A program made the translations under genes and the position numbers. Shown piece after piece: positions 17,598 through 24,954 of a stretch of DNA of 64,000 bases. Each line of letters opens with the position of its first letter. The stretch's first letter is position 1. This stretch comes from Prosthecobacter debontii (GTDB lineage Bacteria > Verrucomicrobiota > Verrucomicrobiia > Verrucomicrobiales > Verrucomicrobiaceae), in contig NZ_FUYE01000014.1 of assembly GCF_900167535.1 (NCBI RefSeq), positions 101,933-165,932 of the forward strand, in the 5' to 3' direction. Under the pieces are notes generated by a model, which was given only the letters and a program-made list of their open reading frames with translations, was not told the origin of the DNA and ran no database searches.

Positions 17598-18512
17598 ATG
17601 AACTCTCGCTCCACTTCCTTCATGCGGCCCCGGTTAGGCACCCTGCGTCTGGCGCTGGCCATCGTCAGCTTCGCCGCCATGGCTTTCGGTCAGGCCATCG
17701 TGCTGAAAGACGGCACCCGCGTGCCTGAAAATGAATTCAAGCTCGATGGCGATAAGATCCTGCGCACCCTCAACATCGGCGGCAATACCGCCACCACCGT
17801 GCTGCCCTGGCAGAACGTGGCCTATCTGGAATGGCCCGAGCCGGCGGAACTGCTGGAAGCCAAGGATCTGATGGCTCAGGCCAAGTTCGATGAAGCGGTG
17901 GCCCTATTGAAGAAGTCGCTCGATTTCTTCCAGAAGTTCGAAAAGATCGAGGGAAACTGGTATCAGCCCATCTTCTTTGCCTATGTCGAAACCTTGAGCC
18001 AGGCGGGAAAATTCGAAGAGACCATCAAGCTCTTGCCGCAGCTCCGTGCCCTGCCTCTCACTGACGCGCAGAAGATGACGCTGCGCATCATCCAGCTCGA
18101 TATCGACCGCCAGACCTCCACGGAATACACCTCCATCCTGGCTGAGGCCGAGGGCATCCTGAAGGACACCGATGACTCCGCTGTCGGCGCGGCCATCTGG
18201 ATGATCATCGCCGACATTCATGCCAAAAAGAAGGAGTGGGAAAAGGCGCTCATGGCCTACCTGCGCATCCCCGTCTTCTTTGGCACCCAGATGCAGCGCG
18301 TGCCGGAGGCCGAGCTGAAGGCAGGCCAGATGCTGGTGAAGATGAAACGCTATGAGGATGCCCACGCCATCTTCACCCGCCTCGTGGAGGGCTACAAAGG
18401 CTCCGCCATCTCCGAAGCCGCCACCAAGGAAAGCGCGGCCATCAACGGCATGAAAAACGAACCCGAGCCGGAAACCGATGCCGCGCCCGATGCGCCTGCC
18501 AAGCAAAGCTGA
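17598..18512 (+). CDS. Exported TPR-like protein of the ExbBD locus
   Basis: 304 aa. Signal peptide in the first 35 residues (LRLALAIVSFAAMAFGQ). Residues about 36-75 (IVLKDGTRVPENEFKLDGD, then LPWQNVAYLEWPEP) look like a small beta domain of the kind found ahead of verrucomicrobial TPR proteins. The rest is helical repeats (AKFDEAVALLKKSLDFF, KKEWEKALMAYLRIP, MKRYEDAHAIFTRLVEGY). The C-terminus is acidic and Pro-rich. It lies 12 bases after the large TPR gene and 65 bases before exbB, consistent with one transcript. Probably periplasmic; no enzymatic motif. Confidence 0.78.
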   Translation: MNSRSTSFMRPRLGTLRLALAIVSFAAMAFGQAIVLKDGTRVPENEFKLDGDKILRTLNIGGNTATTVLPWQNVAYLEWPEPAELLEAKDLMAQAKFDEAVALLKKSLDFFQKFEKIEGNWYQPIFFAYVETLSQAGKFEETIKLLPQLRALPLTDAQKMTLRIIQLDIDRQTSTEYTSILAEAEGILKDTDDSAVGAAIWMIIADIHAKKKEWEKALMAYLRIPVFFGTQMQRVPEAELKAGQMLVKMKRYEDAHAIFTRLVEGYKGSAISEAATKESAAINGMKNEPEPETDAAPDAPAKQS

Positions 18513-18577
18513 CTGACTTTCTCCCCCACTGCCACCCTCCCTTTCATTCACGAATCCCAACCATCCCAGCCCCGTCC

Positions 18578-19459
18578 ATGACCCTCCGTTCTCTGTCCTC
18601 CGTGACTCGTCCCCTCACCCGCCTCCTGGCCCGTTTCAGCGCCTGTGCTTTTCTCCTCGGCGGCAGCCTGCTCATCGTCGCCCCTGTGCATGCTCAGGAG
18701 GAGGAGGCCGCGGCGGAGGGAGATGCCAAAGCCCCGACAGGCCATGAGAAAACCCTGATGGATCAGTTCCATGAAGGCGGCTGGGTCATGTATCCCATCA
18801 CCGCCTGCTCCGTCGCCCTGATTTGGTTGATCACTGATCTGTGGTCCCGCACCAATATCCGCCGCATGGCTCCGGGAGAGCATGTCACTCAGGTGCAGGA
18901 TCTCTTCCGCGCGGGTGACTACGTGGGCGCTTACCAGTTCTGCAAAAATAACAACTCCGCCTTCTGTGATGTCTCGCGTGTCGCCCTCAGCTTCGTAGGA
19001 GATGGTGAAGAAGCGGTGGAAGCGGCCCTGTTCACGGAACTGAATAAGGTGAACTCCATCATCCAAACCCGCATCAACTACCTCTCCGTCATCGGGGTCT
19101 GCACCCCGATGATCGGCCTCACTGGCACAGTGACCGGGATGATGAATGCCTTCGAAACCCTCGGCACCAGTGGCGTGGGTGACCCCTCGAAGCTCTCCGC
19201 CGCCATCGGTGAGGTGCTCGTGGCCACCGCTTCCGGCCTGTTCATCGCCGTGCCTGCCTTCATGTTCTTCTACTTCCTGCGCAATCGACTCCAGGGCTCC
19301 ATGCATCAGCTGCAGGAGGTCGTCGGGGCTCTTTTCCGCAAGATGCCTTATGCGCACCTGAAGGATGCCCACGTGGGTGAAGAAGAGTTTTACGCCGCCA
19401 TCCCGAACTGGGTGGCCGGTGCCGGTGAGCCCGCTGTGGCTGTCGCAGTGGCCGGCTAA
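18578..19459 (+). CDS. MotA/TolQ/ExbB proton channel family protein
   Basis: 293 aa. Unlike classical ExbB it begins with a cleavable-looking signal peptide (FSACAFLLGGSLLIVAPVHAQ) and a short acidic periplasmic segment. Three ExbB helices follow: EGGWVMYPITACSVALIWLI (about 66-85), YLSVIGVCTPMIGLTGTVTG (about 168-187, with the conserved pore Thr/Gly pattern) and ATASGLFIAVPAFMFFYFL (about 213-231). It should form the pentameric proton channel of the inner membrane with the two downstream ExbD proteins. The N-terminal signal type is common in Bacteroidetes and PVC ExbB homologues. Confidence 0.92.
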   Translation: MTLRSLSSVTRPLTRLLARFSACAFLLGGSLLIVAPVHAQEEEAAAEGDAKAPTGHEKTLMDQFHEGGWVMYPITACSVALIWLITDLWSRTNIRRMAPGEHVTQVQDLFRAGDYVGAYQFCKNNNSAFCDVSRVALSFVGDGEEAVEAALFTELNKVNSIIQTRINYLSVIGVCTPMIGLTGTVTGMMNAFETLGTSGVGDPSKLSAAIGEVLVATASGLFIAVPAFMFFYFLRNRLQGSMHQLQEVVGALFRKMPYAHLKDAHVGEEEFYAAIPNWVAGAGEPAVAVAVAG

Positions 19460-19512
19460 ACCCGTCCGGACGAACCTAACCAACTATTAATCAACCTCAA
19501 ACTGACACGCTT

Positions 19513-19950
19513 ATGGCTGGAGGAGGCGGAGGTGGAGATGGAGAACCGGAGTTTCAAATCGCTCCGATGATCGACGTGCTGCTGGTGCTGCTCATTTTCT
19601 TCATGAGCATCACCTCAGCTCAAGTCCTGCGCATCGATCAGGACATTCGTCTGCCCGTGGCGGCAGATGCCAAGAAAAAGGATGATAAGAACGCCATGTT
19701 CGAGGCATCCATCAATGTCAGTTGGATCGCCGCCCGGCAAGAGGCCAAGATTAAGCTGGATACCCAGGAGCTACCCAACGAAGAGATCGTCAAGGTGCTC
19801 ACGGAGCGGAAGAATAACAACCCCACTTACCGCGTGATCATTCGAGCAGATCGGGATGTGCTGGCGGTGGAAATCCAAAAGGTCATGGCCCTCATCGCCC
19901 AGGCGGGCATCGACGACATTTCCTTTTCAACCCTCAACCAGGACTCCTGA
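19513..19950 (+). CDS. ExbD/TolR family protein 1
   Basis: 145 aa. A short glycine-rich N-terminus is followed by FQIAPMIDVLLVLLIFFMS, the single membrane helix with the essential aspartate of ExbD (in MIDV). The periplasmic part has the ExbD fold pattern, ending DRDVLAVEIQKVMALIAQAG. It is the proton-conducting dimer partner of ExbB. The second exbD starts 2 bases after its stop, so the two are translationally coupled; tandem exbD copies suggest a heterodimer. Confidence 0.93.
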   Translation: MAGGGGGGDGEPEFQIAPMIDVLLVLLIFFMSITSAQVLRIDQDIRLPVAADAKKKDDKNAMFEASINVSWIAARQEAKIKLDTQELPNEEIVKVLTERKNNNPTYRVIIRADRDVLAVEIQKVMALIAQAGIDDISFSTLNQDS

Positions 19951-19952
19951 GC

Positions 19953-20420
19953 ATGGCGCACAAAAAGAAACATCGCACGCTGGACACGGAGCAGGTCAAC
20001 ATGGGCTTTCAGATCGCCCCCATGATCGACGTGGTCTTCGTCATCATGCTGTTCTTCATGGTCATGGCCGGAGCCGTGAAGGTGGAGCGGGAATTGAAGA
20101 CTCAGCTCCCCGGCCTGGGCACCCCTGCACTGGCGGATGAAAACACACCACCGGATGAGATTCTCGTCACCGTGGAGGAGACGGGCATCGTCACACTCAA
20201 TGAGGAAGAGTTCGATACGCCCACGGATAAAGCGCTCCCGAACTTCACCGCCACCCTGCTGCGCCTCAAGCAAGAGGCGGATCACCGCAATGCCAAAGTC
20301 ATGGTGACGATCCAGGCCGAGGAACAGGCTCGCTACGAGCGCGTGATCGACGTTCTCAACTCCATGGCCAAAGCCAAGATCGCCAACGTGACCTTCACCG
20401 TCGGCGGCGACGATTTCTAA
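19953..20420 (+). CDS. ExbD/TolR family protein 2
   Basis: 155 aa. A basic N-terminus (MAHKKKHRTLDTEQ) is followed by GFQIAPMIDVVFVIMLFFMV with the conserved aspartate, then a periplasmic domain that begins with a Pro/acidic linker and ends AEEQARYERVIDVLNSMAKAKI, the ExbD C-terminal helix. It shares the FQIAPMIDV core with the preceding ExbD but differs elsewhere, so the pair is an old duplication. The TonB-like gene starts 69 bases downstream. Confidence 0.93.
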   Translation: MAHKKKHRTLDTEQVNMGFQIAPMIDVVFVIMLFFMVMAGAVKVERELKTQLPGLGTPALADENTPPDEILVTVEETGIVTLNEEEFDTPTDKALPNFTATLLRLKQEADHRNAKVMVTIQAEEQARYERVIDVLNSMAKAKIANVTFTVGGDDF

Positions 20421-20489
20421 GCCGTTCATGAACCGCCGCTAAACCGGACCCAGCCCTTTTCGTTTCAACATCCAAACCCATCGTTTGTT

Positions 20490-22376
20490 ATGTCCGACCA
20501 TCCATCATCTCCGCAGGGCGATGAGTCCTCTCCTCCAGTGCCGCCTAAGATCACCGGCACCCAAAAGCTGGGACCACCGCCGAGCTATGGGCCAGGGCAT
20601 CTCGGATACCCGGGAGCGGCCCCGACGAATTCTCTGGGTTATCCGGTGCAGAATGAGCTGGGCTATCCCATCCAGCCGGGGATCCCTGGGTATCCAGCGG
20701 CTCCCCAAGCATCCTCCGCTGAGCCCGTGAATGCGGCTCTTCCGGTGGACGAGGAACTGACGGTGGACGCCGTGGCTGGAGAGGTCTTCCATCCTCCTGC
20801 CTTGACCCACTTTGAGACGAAGCGGCGCAATCCGCTCATCGAAGCTTGGCGTAAAGTGGGCGGGGGATCACTCACCCTCAGCGTCATCATCCACGTCGGC
20901 ATTTTGCTCGTCGGCGGCGTGATTGTGATCACCCAGCAGCAGGCGGAAAAGCAGGTGGACTTCCTCCCTGGCGGAGGCACTCAAAAAGGCGCACTGGCCT
21001 CGGCGGAGATGCAGCACAAGGTGCAGCAGAAAAAGCGCACCTCGCTGAATAAAACCATGCCGATGAAGAAGATCGTCAGCACCAATGCCAACTCTGAGAT
21101 CACCCTTCCCGATGCACCGCCAGATCTGCTGGACGTGCCGGATGTGAGTTCCGCGCTCGGCAGTGGCAGTCTCGGTGCCCCCGGCTTCAGCAAATCGAGC
21201 GTGAATCTCACCTTTGGCTCCGGCAAGAGCATGAGCAGCATGGCCAGCTTCGTCACCCTGCCTCCCTCCATGAAGCAGCGCTGTGCCACCTCTGAGCGCT
21301 TGGAAAAACTGCGTCAGAATGGCGGCAATGCCGAATGTGAACGTGCCGTCTCAGCCTCGCTCGAATGGCTGAAGAGCCAGCAGCATAAAGACGGCTACTG
21401 GGGCCAGGCAGGAGGCAAACGAGATCGCGCTGCCATGACTGGTCTAGCCCTGCTCTGCTACCTCGGCCGCTGTGAGACGCCTGACTCGCCTTTCTATGGT
21501 GATAACGTCATGGACGCCATCATGTTCCTCGTGGAGCTGTCCAAAAAGAACCCCTACGGGGCCATCACCGAAGACTTCAAAAGCAACCACGGGGCCTATG
21601 AGCATGGCATCGCCACCTATGCCCTGGGGGAAATGTATACCCTGGCCCGACTGGGCAGCAAGCAGCTCCCCGGCATGCGCGAGGCATTTGAGAAAGGCGT
21701 GAAGCTGATCATCGAGACCCAAAACAAGGCCGATGCCAAGAATGCCGAAGGCTCCTGGGACTATTACACCAAGAACCTCGCTGAAGGCAAAAAGACCTCG
21801 AATCGCGAAGACCTCTCCGTGGCGGGCTGGCAGTATCAGGCCCTCAAAGCGGCCAAATACACCGGCTTGAAAATCGATGGTCTCTCCTCCGCCATCAATC
21901 GCACCTGCGACTACATCGAGCGCCTGCAGACCAAGGATGGCGGCTATGGGAAACCGGGACGCGACATGCACTACAACCAATGGAGCCTCACCGGCGTAGG
22001 CACCCTCGGACTCCAGACCCTGGGCAAGGGCCGCACGGCCTCCATCAAAAAAGGCATTCGTTTCCTGCGCGACTTCCTCACGGAGGAGCCGCTGGACTGG
22101 GAAAAGAACTGCAACCTCTACTGCTGGTATTATTACACCCAGACCTTCTTCCAAGCCGGTGGCGAGGACTGGAAGTTTTACAACGAGCAATTCCTTCCGC
22201 AGATCTTGGCCGCGCAGCAGCCCGATGGCAGCTTTAAGAAAGGCCGCCCCAACTGGCCCATCGGCGATGCCGCTGACCCCGTTTACCGTCAGGTGCTGTG
22301 CACCCTCATGCTGGAGGTCTATTACCGCTATCTGAAGGTGGGAGATCGTGAAGAAGAGAGCTTCTTTGACCGATAA
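20490..22376 (+). CDS. TonB-like membrane anchor fused to squalene-cyclase-type toroid
   Basis: 628 aa, last gene of the six-gene run. Residues 1-126 are cytoplasmic, Pro-rich, with repeated GYP motifs (HLGYPG, LGYPVQ, LGYPIQ, GYPAAP). One membrane helix follows, GSLTLSVIIHVGILLVGG (about 126-143). Its SVIIH (Ser131, His135) matches the Ser-x3-His signature of the TonB helix (SVCIH in E. coli), which engages ExbBD. A low-complexity periplasmic linker (about 150-275) leads to an alpha/alpha toroid (about 280-618) with prenyltransferase/squalene-cyclase repeats (QQHKDGYWGQ, LQTKDGGYGKPG, QQPDGSFKKG). No DxDD cyclase acid motif and no TonB C-terminal domain are seen. It is probably an energised periplasmic effector; the ligand is unknown. 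Confidence 0.85.
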   Translation: MSDHPSSPQGDESSPPVPPKITGTQKLGPPPSYGPGHLGYPGAAPTNSLGYPVQNELGYPIQPGIPGYPAAPQASSAEPVNAALPVDEELTVDAVAGEVFHPPALTHFETKRRNPLIEAWRKVGGGSLTLSVIIHVGILLVGGVIVITQQQAEKQVDFLPGGGTQKGALASAEMQHKVQQKKRTSLNKTMPMKKIVSTNANSEITLPDAPPDLLDVPDVSSALGSGSLGAPGFSKSSVNLTFGSGKSMSSMASFVTLPPSMKQRCATSERLEKLRQNGGNAECERAVSASLEWLKSQQHKDGYWGQAGGKRDRAAMTGLALLCYLGRCETPDSPFYGDNVMDAIMFLVELSKKNPYGAITEDFKSNHGAYEHGIATYALGEMYTLARLGSKQLPGMREAFEKGVKLIIETQNKADAKNAEGSWDYYTKNLAEGKKTSNREDLSVAGWQYQALKAAKYTGLKIDGLSSAINRTCDYIERLQTKDGGYGKPGRDMHYNQWSLTGVGTLGLQTLGKGRTASIKKGIRFLRDFLTEEPLDWEKNCNLYCWYYYTQTFFQAGGEDWKFYNEQFLPQILAAQQPDGSFKKGRPNWPIGDAADPVYRQVLCTLMLEVYYRYLKVGDREEESFFDR

Positions 22377-22405
22377 CCTGGAGGCGAATAGACCGCTCGG
22401 GCCGT

Positions 22406-22861
22406 TTACCCACGTCGCTTGAGCTGGATGCGTTTAAACCGTGCATCCCCCTCCTCCACGCTCACGCTCTGCACCTGAGGATCGTTCACAAACACGTTGT
22501 GGATGAGACGCCGATAGTAGCTGTTCATGGGGTCCAGCATCTGCGCCTGACCCGTGGCCCGCACGCGCTCGCCCATCTCCCGGGCCTGCTCCACCATCTT
22601 ATCCTCCCGCATGGAGCGGAAATACTCGATATCTACACGGATGCGCGGTGCCTGGGGCACGTGCCGCTGCAGGATGCGGTTCACCAGATACTGGATGTCC
22701 TCCATCGTCGCCCCGCGCCGCCCGATCAGCAGTTGGGAATCCTCCGTGTGGATCTGTAGCGTCGGCCCCTCCGGACCCTCCAGTTCATCAATCGTCACCG
22801 TAAAGCCGAGGTAACCCAGCATGGTATCCACAATCTGGCGGGCATGGGAGAGAGGAGTCAT
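22406..22861 (-). CDS. Jag/SpoIIIJ-associated KH-R3H RNA-binding protein
   Basis: 151 aa. A KH-like domain with LLIGRRGATMEDIQYLVNRI (the GxxG-equivalent is GRRG, about 47-66) is followed by an R3H domain carrying YYRRLIHNVF (Arg-x3-His, about 119-123). This is the Jag/EloR C-terminal arrangement, without the N-terminal Jag domain. Such proteins bind RNA and influence cell elongation and division. The usual neighbours yidC, rnpA and mnmE are absent. It converges with the TonB-like gene, 29 bases apart. Confidence 0.87.
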   Translation of the reverse strand: MTPLSHARQIVDTMLGYLGFTVTIDELEGPEGPTLQIHTEDSQLLIGRRGATMEDIQYLVNRILQRHVPQAPRIRVDIEYFRSMREDKMVEQAREMGERVRATGQAQMLDPMNSYYRRLIHNVFVNDPQVQSVSVEEGDARFKRIQLKRRG

Positions 22862-22913
22862 GGCGCTGAGGAGTGAAAATCCGTGAACACCCCCATCTTA
22901 CGCAGCGAATGGG

Positions 22914-23016
22914 AAATGCCAAACGCCGAACGCTGAATGACGAAAAATCAATAGGAGCACGGAGTGAATTCCGCGCTCCATCCACCTTTGCGTTTCCAAT
23001 CAGCAACGCATTCCAT
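22914..23016. repeat. GAATGAC-type heptad repeat with internal hairpin
   Basis: Five consecutive heptads in exact register start at 22914, 22921, 22928, 22935 and 22942 (AAATGCC, AAACGCC, GAACGCT, GAATGAC, GAAAAAT). A decayed opposite arm (GCGTTTC at 22990, CAACGCATTCC at 23004) follows. Between them lies a hairpin, GGAGCACGGA (22954-22963) with TCCGCGCTCC (22970-22979), nine of ten pairs. Its CCGCGCTCC end recurs near 48984 and 53428. It is the upstream region of both the Jag gene and the AI-2E permease gene; no clear promoter is visible in the roughly 300-base gap. Confidence 0.65.
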
Positions 23017-23162
23017 GCCCCCAATCCAAGCCCACCTCACGGCTACAAGACTGAAGCAAAATTACACTCCTCGAACGGTGAAGCGTCGCTTTGATCGTTC
23101 TCAGCGCATCAAAAGCCTTCCATCTTTCGAATCCTCTGCAACAGTCCTACCGCTCTCGTTCC

Positions 23163-24563
23163 ATGAAAAACTTTCCCACGGCCTTTCAGCGTAGCGCCCT
23201 ATGGACCGCAGTCACTGCGCTCTCCATCACCGTCATCGGCGCACTTAGCATTGGCTTCATCTTCCTGGGCACCAAGGTCATTGGTTTTCTCCAACCCATC
23301 TTGACCCCTTTTGCCGTGGCGGGGGTCTTGGCTTACCTCCTCGATCCCGGCGTCGCTTGGCTGGAGAGACGTGGCCTGCGTCGCCAGCCCGCTGTGTTGA
23401 TCATCTTTGCCGCCTTCAGCATCGCCCTGTTCGGCATCGGGTGGTGGGTCGTGCCTAAGCTGGGGGAGCAGACCTCTTCCTTTGCGAAAAAGGTGCCCGG
23501 TTACACGGTCAAAGCGCGCACGGCAGCGCTGGACTTCGCCGCCCGGATCGAGCGTGACTATGGCATCACTCTCATTCCGCATAGCACCCCCACGACTTCC
23601 TCGGAACCAAGCCCATCTTCCGACGTCACGCCCGAGCTTCCGACATCCAATCCAGCTCCAGCCCAGCCTGTCTTGGAAGTGCCTTCGGGCGGTATCGCTC
23701 CCACCATTGCCCCCCCCGAGGAGGCAGCGGTTGAGACTCGCCCTTTACTCACCTCTCCCGCTGAAACGGACTCCCCCATTACCGCTATGGATGTGGATTT
23801 TCAGGCCCTGCTCTCTGGAGACTGGGTCAAGACCGCGCTTCCCTCGCTGCTGACGAACTCGTGGAACTTCCTCAAATCCACCTTCGGCGGTTTCCTCGGC
23901 ATCTTCGGCTTCCTGCTCTCCTTCATCATCGTTCCGCTTTATCTCTATTATTTCCTGATCGAGAGCGCACGCATCAAGGCCACTTGGTCCGACTATCTCC
24001 CACTGCGGGCCAGCGCCTTTAAAGACGAAGTCGTGTCCTGTCTCAACGAGATCAATCGCTACCTCATCGCCTTCTTCCGCGGACAGCTCTTCGTCAGCGT
24101 CATCAATGGCATCGCCACCGGAGCGGGGCTCATGATCATCGGCCTGGATTTCGGCCTGCTCATTGGCTTGGCCCTCTGTGTGGCGGGCATCATTCCCTAT
24201 CTGGGCATCGCGCTATGCTGGATTCCTGCCGTGATCATCGGCGCCGTGCAAGGCGGCAGTGCCCTGATCCCCGCCGATCCCTGGTGGGCCATGCCGCTGG
24301 CCGTCTCGGTCATCTTCATCATCGTTCAGCAGATCGATGGCTTTTTCATCACTCCCCGAGTGGTGGGTGAAGCCGTGGGACTGCACCCCATGACGGTCAT
24401 TGCCAGTGTGTTGCTTTGGAGCCTTCTGCTTGGGGGTTTGCTCGGTGCCATCCTGGCCGTGCCCCTCACTGCCAGCATCAAGGTGCTTTTCCAACGTTAC
24501 ATCTGGCGCGCACGCTTCGCACCACAGACCGTGCGTGGAGCCCGAGAAGCCGCAGCGCAATGA
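23163..24563 (+). CDS. AI-2E family transporter (UPF0118 permease)
   Basis: 466 aa from the ATG at 23163 (frame opens at 23091). Typical AI-2E/PerM topology: helices at about 15-70 (LQPILTPFAVAGVLAYLLDP), a soluble segment, then a helix-rich C-terminal half with GIIPYLGIALCWIPAVIIG and FFITPRVVGEAVGLHPMTVI, both family hallmarks. A Pro/Ser/Thr-rich insertion of about 75 residues (about 140-215) sits between the second and third helices, longer than usual. Family members export autoinducer-2, Na+ or other small molecules; the substrate here cannot be assigned. Confidence 0.88.
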   Translation: MKNFPTAFQRSALWTAVTALSITVIGALSIGFIFLGTKVIGFLQPILTPFAVAGVLAYLLDPGVAWLERRGLRRQPAVLIIFAAFSIALFGIGWWVVPKLGEQTSSFAKKVPGYTVKARTAALDFAARIERDYGITLIPHSTPTTSSEPSPSSDVTPELPTSNPAPAQPVLEVPSGGIAPTIAPPEEAAVETRPLLTSPAETDSPITAMDVDFQALLSGDWVKTALPSLLTNSWNFLKSTFGGFLGIFGFLLSFIIVPLYLYYFLIESARIKATWSDYLPLRASAFKDEVVSCLNEINRYLIAFFRGQLFVSVINGIATGAGLMIIGLDFGLLIGLALCVAGIIPYLGIALCWIPAVIIGAVQGGSALIPADPWWAMPLAVSVIFIIVQQIDGFFITPRVVGEAVGLHPMTVIASVLLWSLLLGGLLGAILAVPLTASIKVLFQRYIWRARFAPQTVRGAREAAAQ

Positions 24564-24660
24564 GGCCGCATGACAAAACTTTTGCGTCAAAAGTAAAAAA
24601 CTCGTTGCATGGACCGCTAGCCTTTGCCACTATCGCGGCCCGCCAAAAAAGCGCGGGAAT

Positions 24661-24736
24661 GGCTCGGTAGCTCAGTCGGTAGAGCAGGGGATTGAAAATC
24701 CCCGTGTCGGCGGTTCGATTCCGTCCCGAGCCACCA
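24661..24736 (+). tRNA. tRNA-Phe (GAA)
   Basis: Full cloverleaf with encoded CCA: acceptor GGCTCGG/CCGAGCC, D-arm with AGTCGGTAG, anticodon stem GGGGA/TCCCC with loop TTGAAAA (anticodon GAA), T-loop TTCGATT, discriminator A, CCA at 24734-24736. Confidence 0.97.
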
Positions 24737-24756
24737 CTCTTTAAAGGGTGGGTTTT
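24734..24756 (+). terminator. Terminator after tRNA-Phe
   Basis: CCACTCTTT and AAAGGGTGG form a short stem starting in the CCA end, followed by GTTTT. The T-run is short, so confidence is moderate. Confidence 0.5.
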
Positions 24757-24954
24757 AAAGCGATAACGATCAAAAAATCGTATCCTGATTCACCCCGAGA
24801 GGCCCCTGGGAATGCTCCATTGGGAGGCATTGCACCCCTCACGTCAGATAAGCCTCGCCTTCCGTGAGAGACATCCTCTCCTGCGGTCGTTTGCAATGAG
24901 TCGCGCCACCCCGCGTTTCGCACTCGCCAAGCCGCACCTTTCTCTTGTCTCGCC

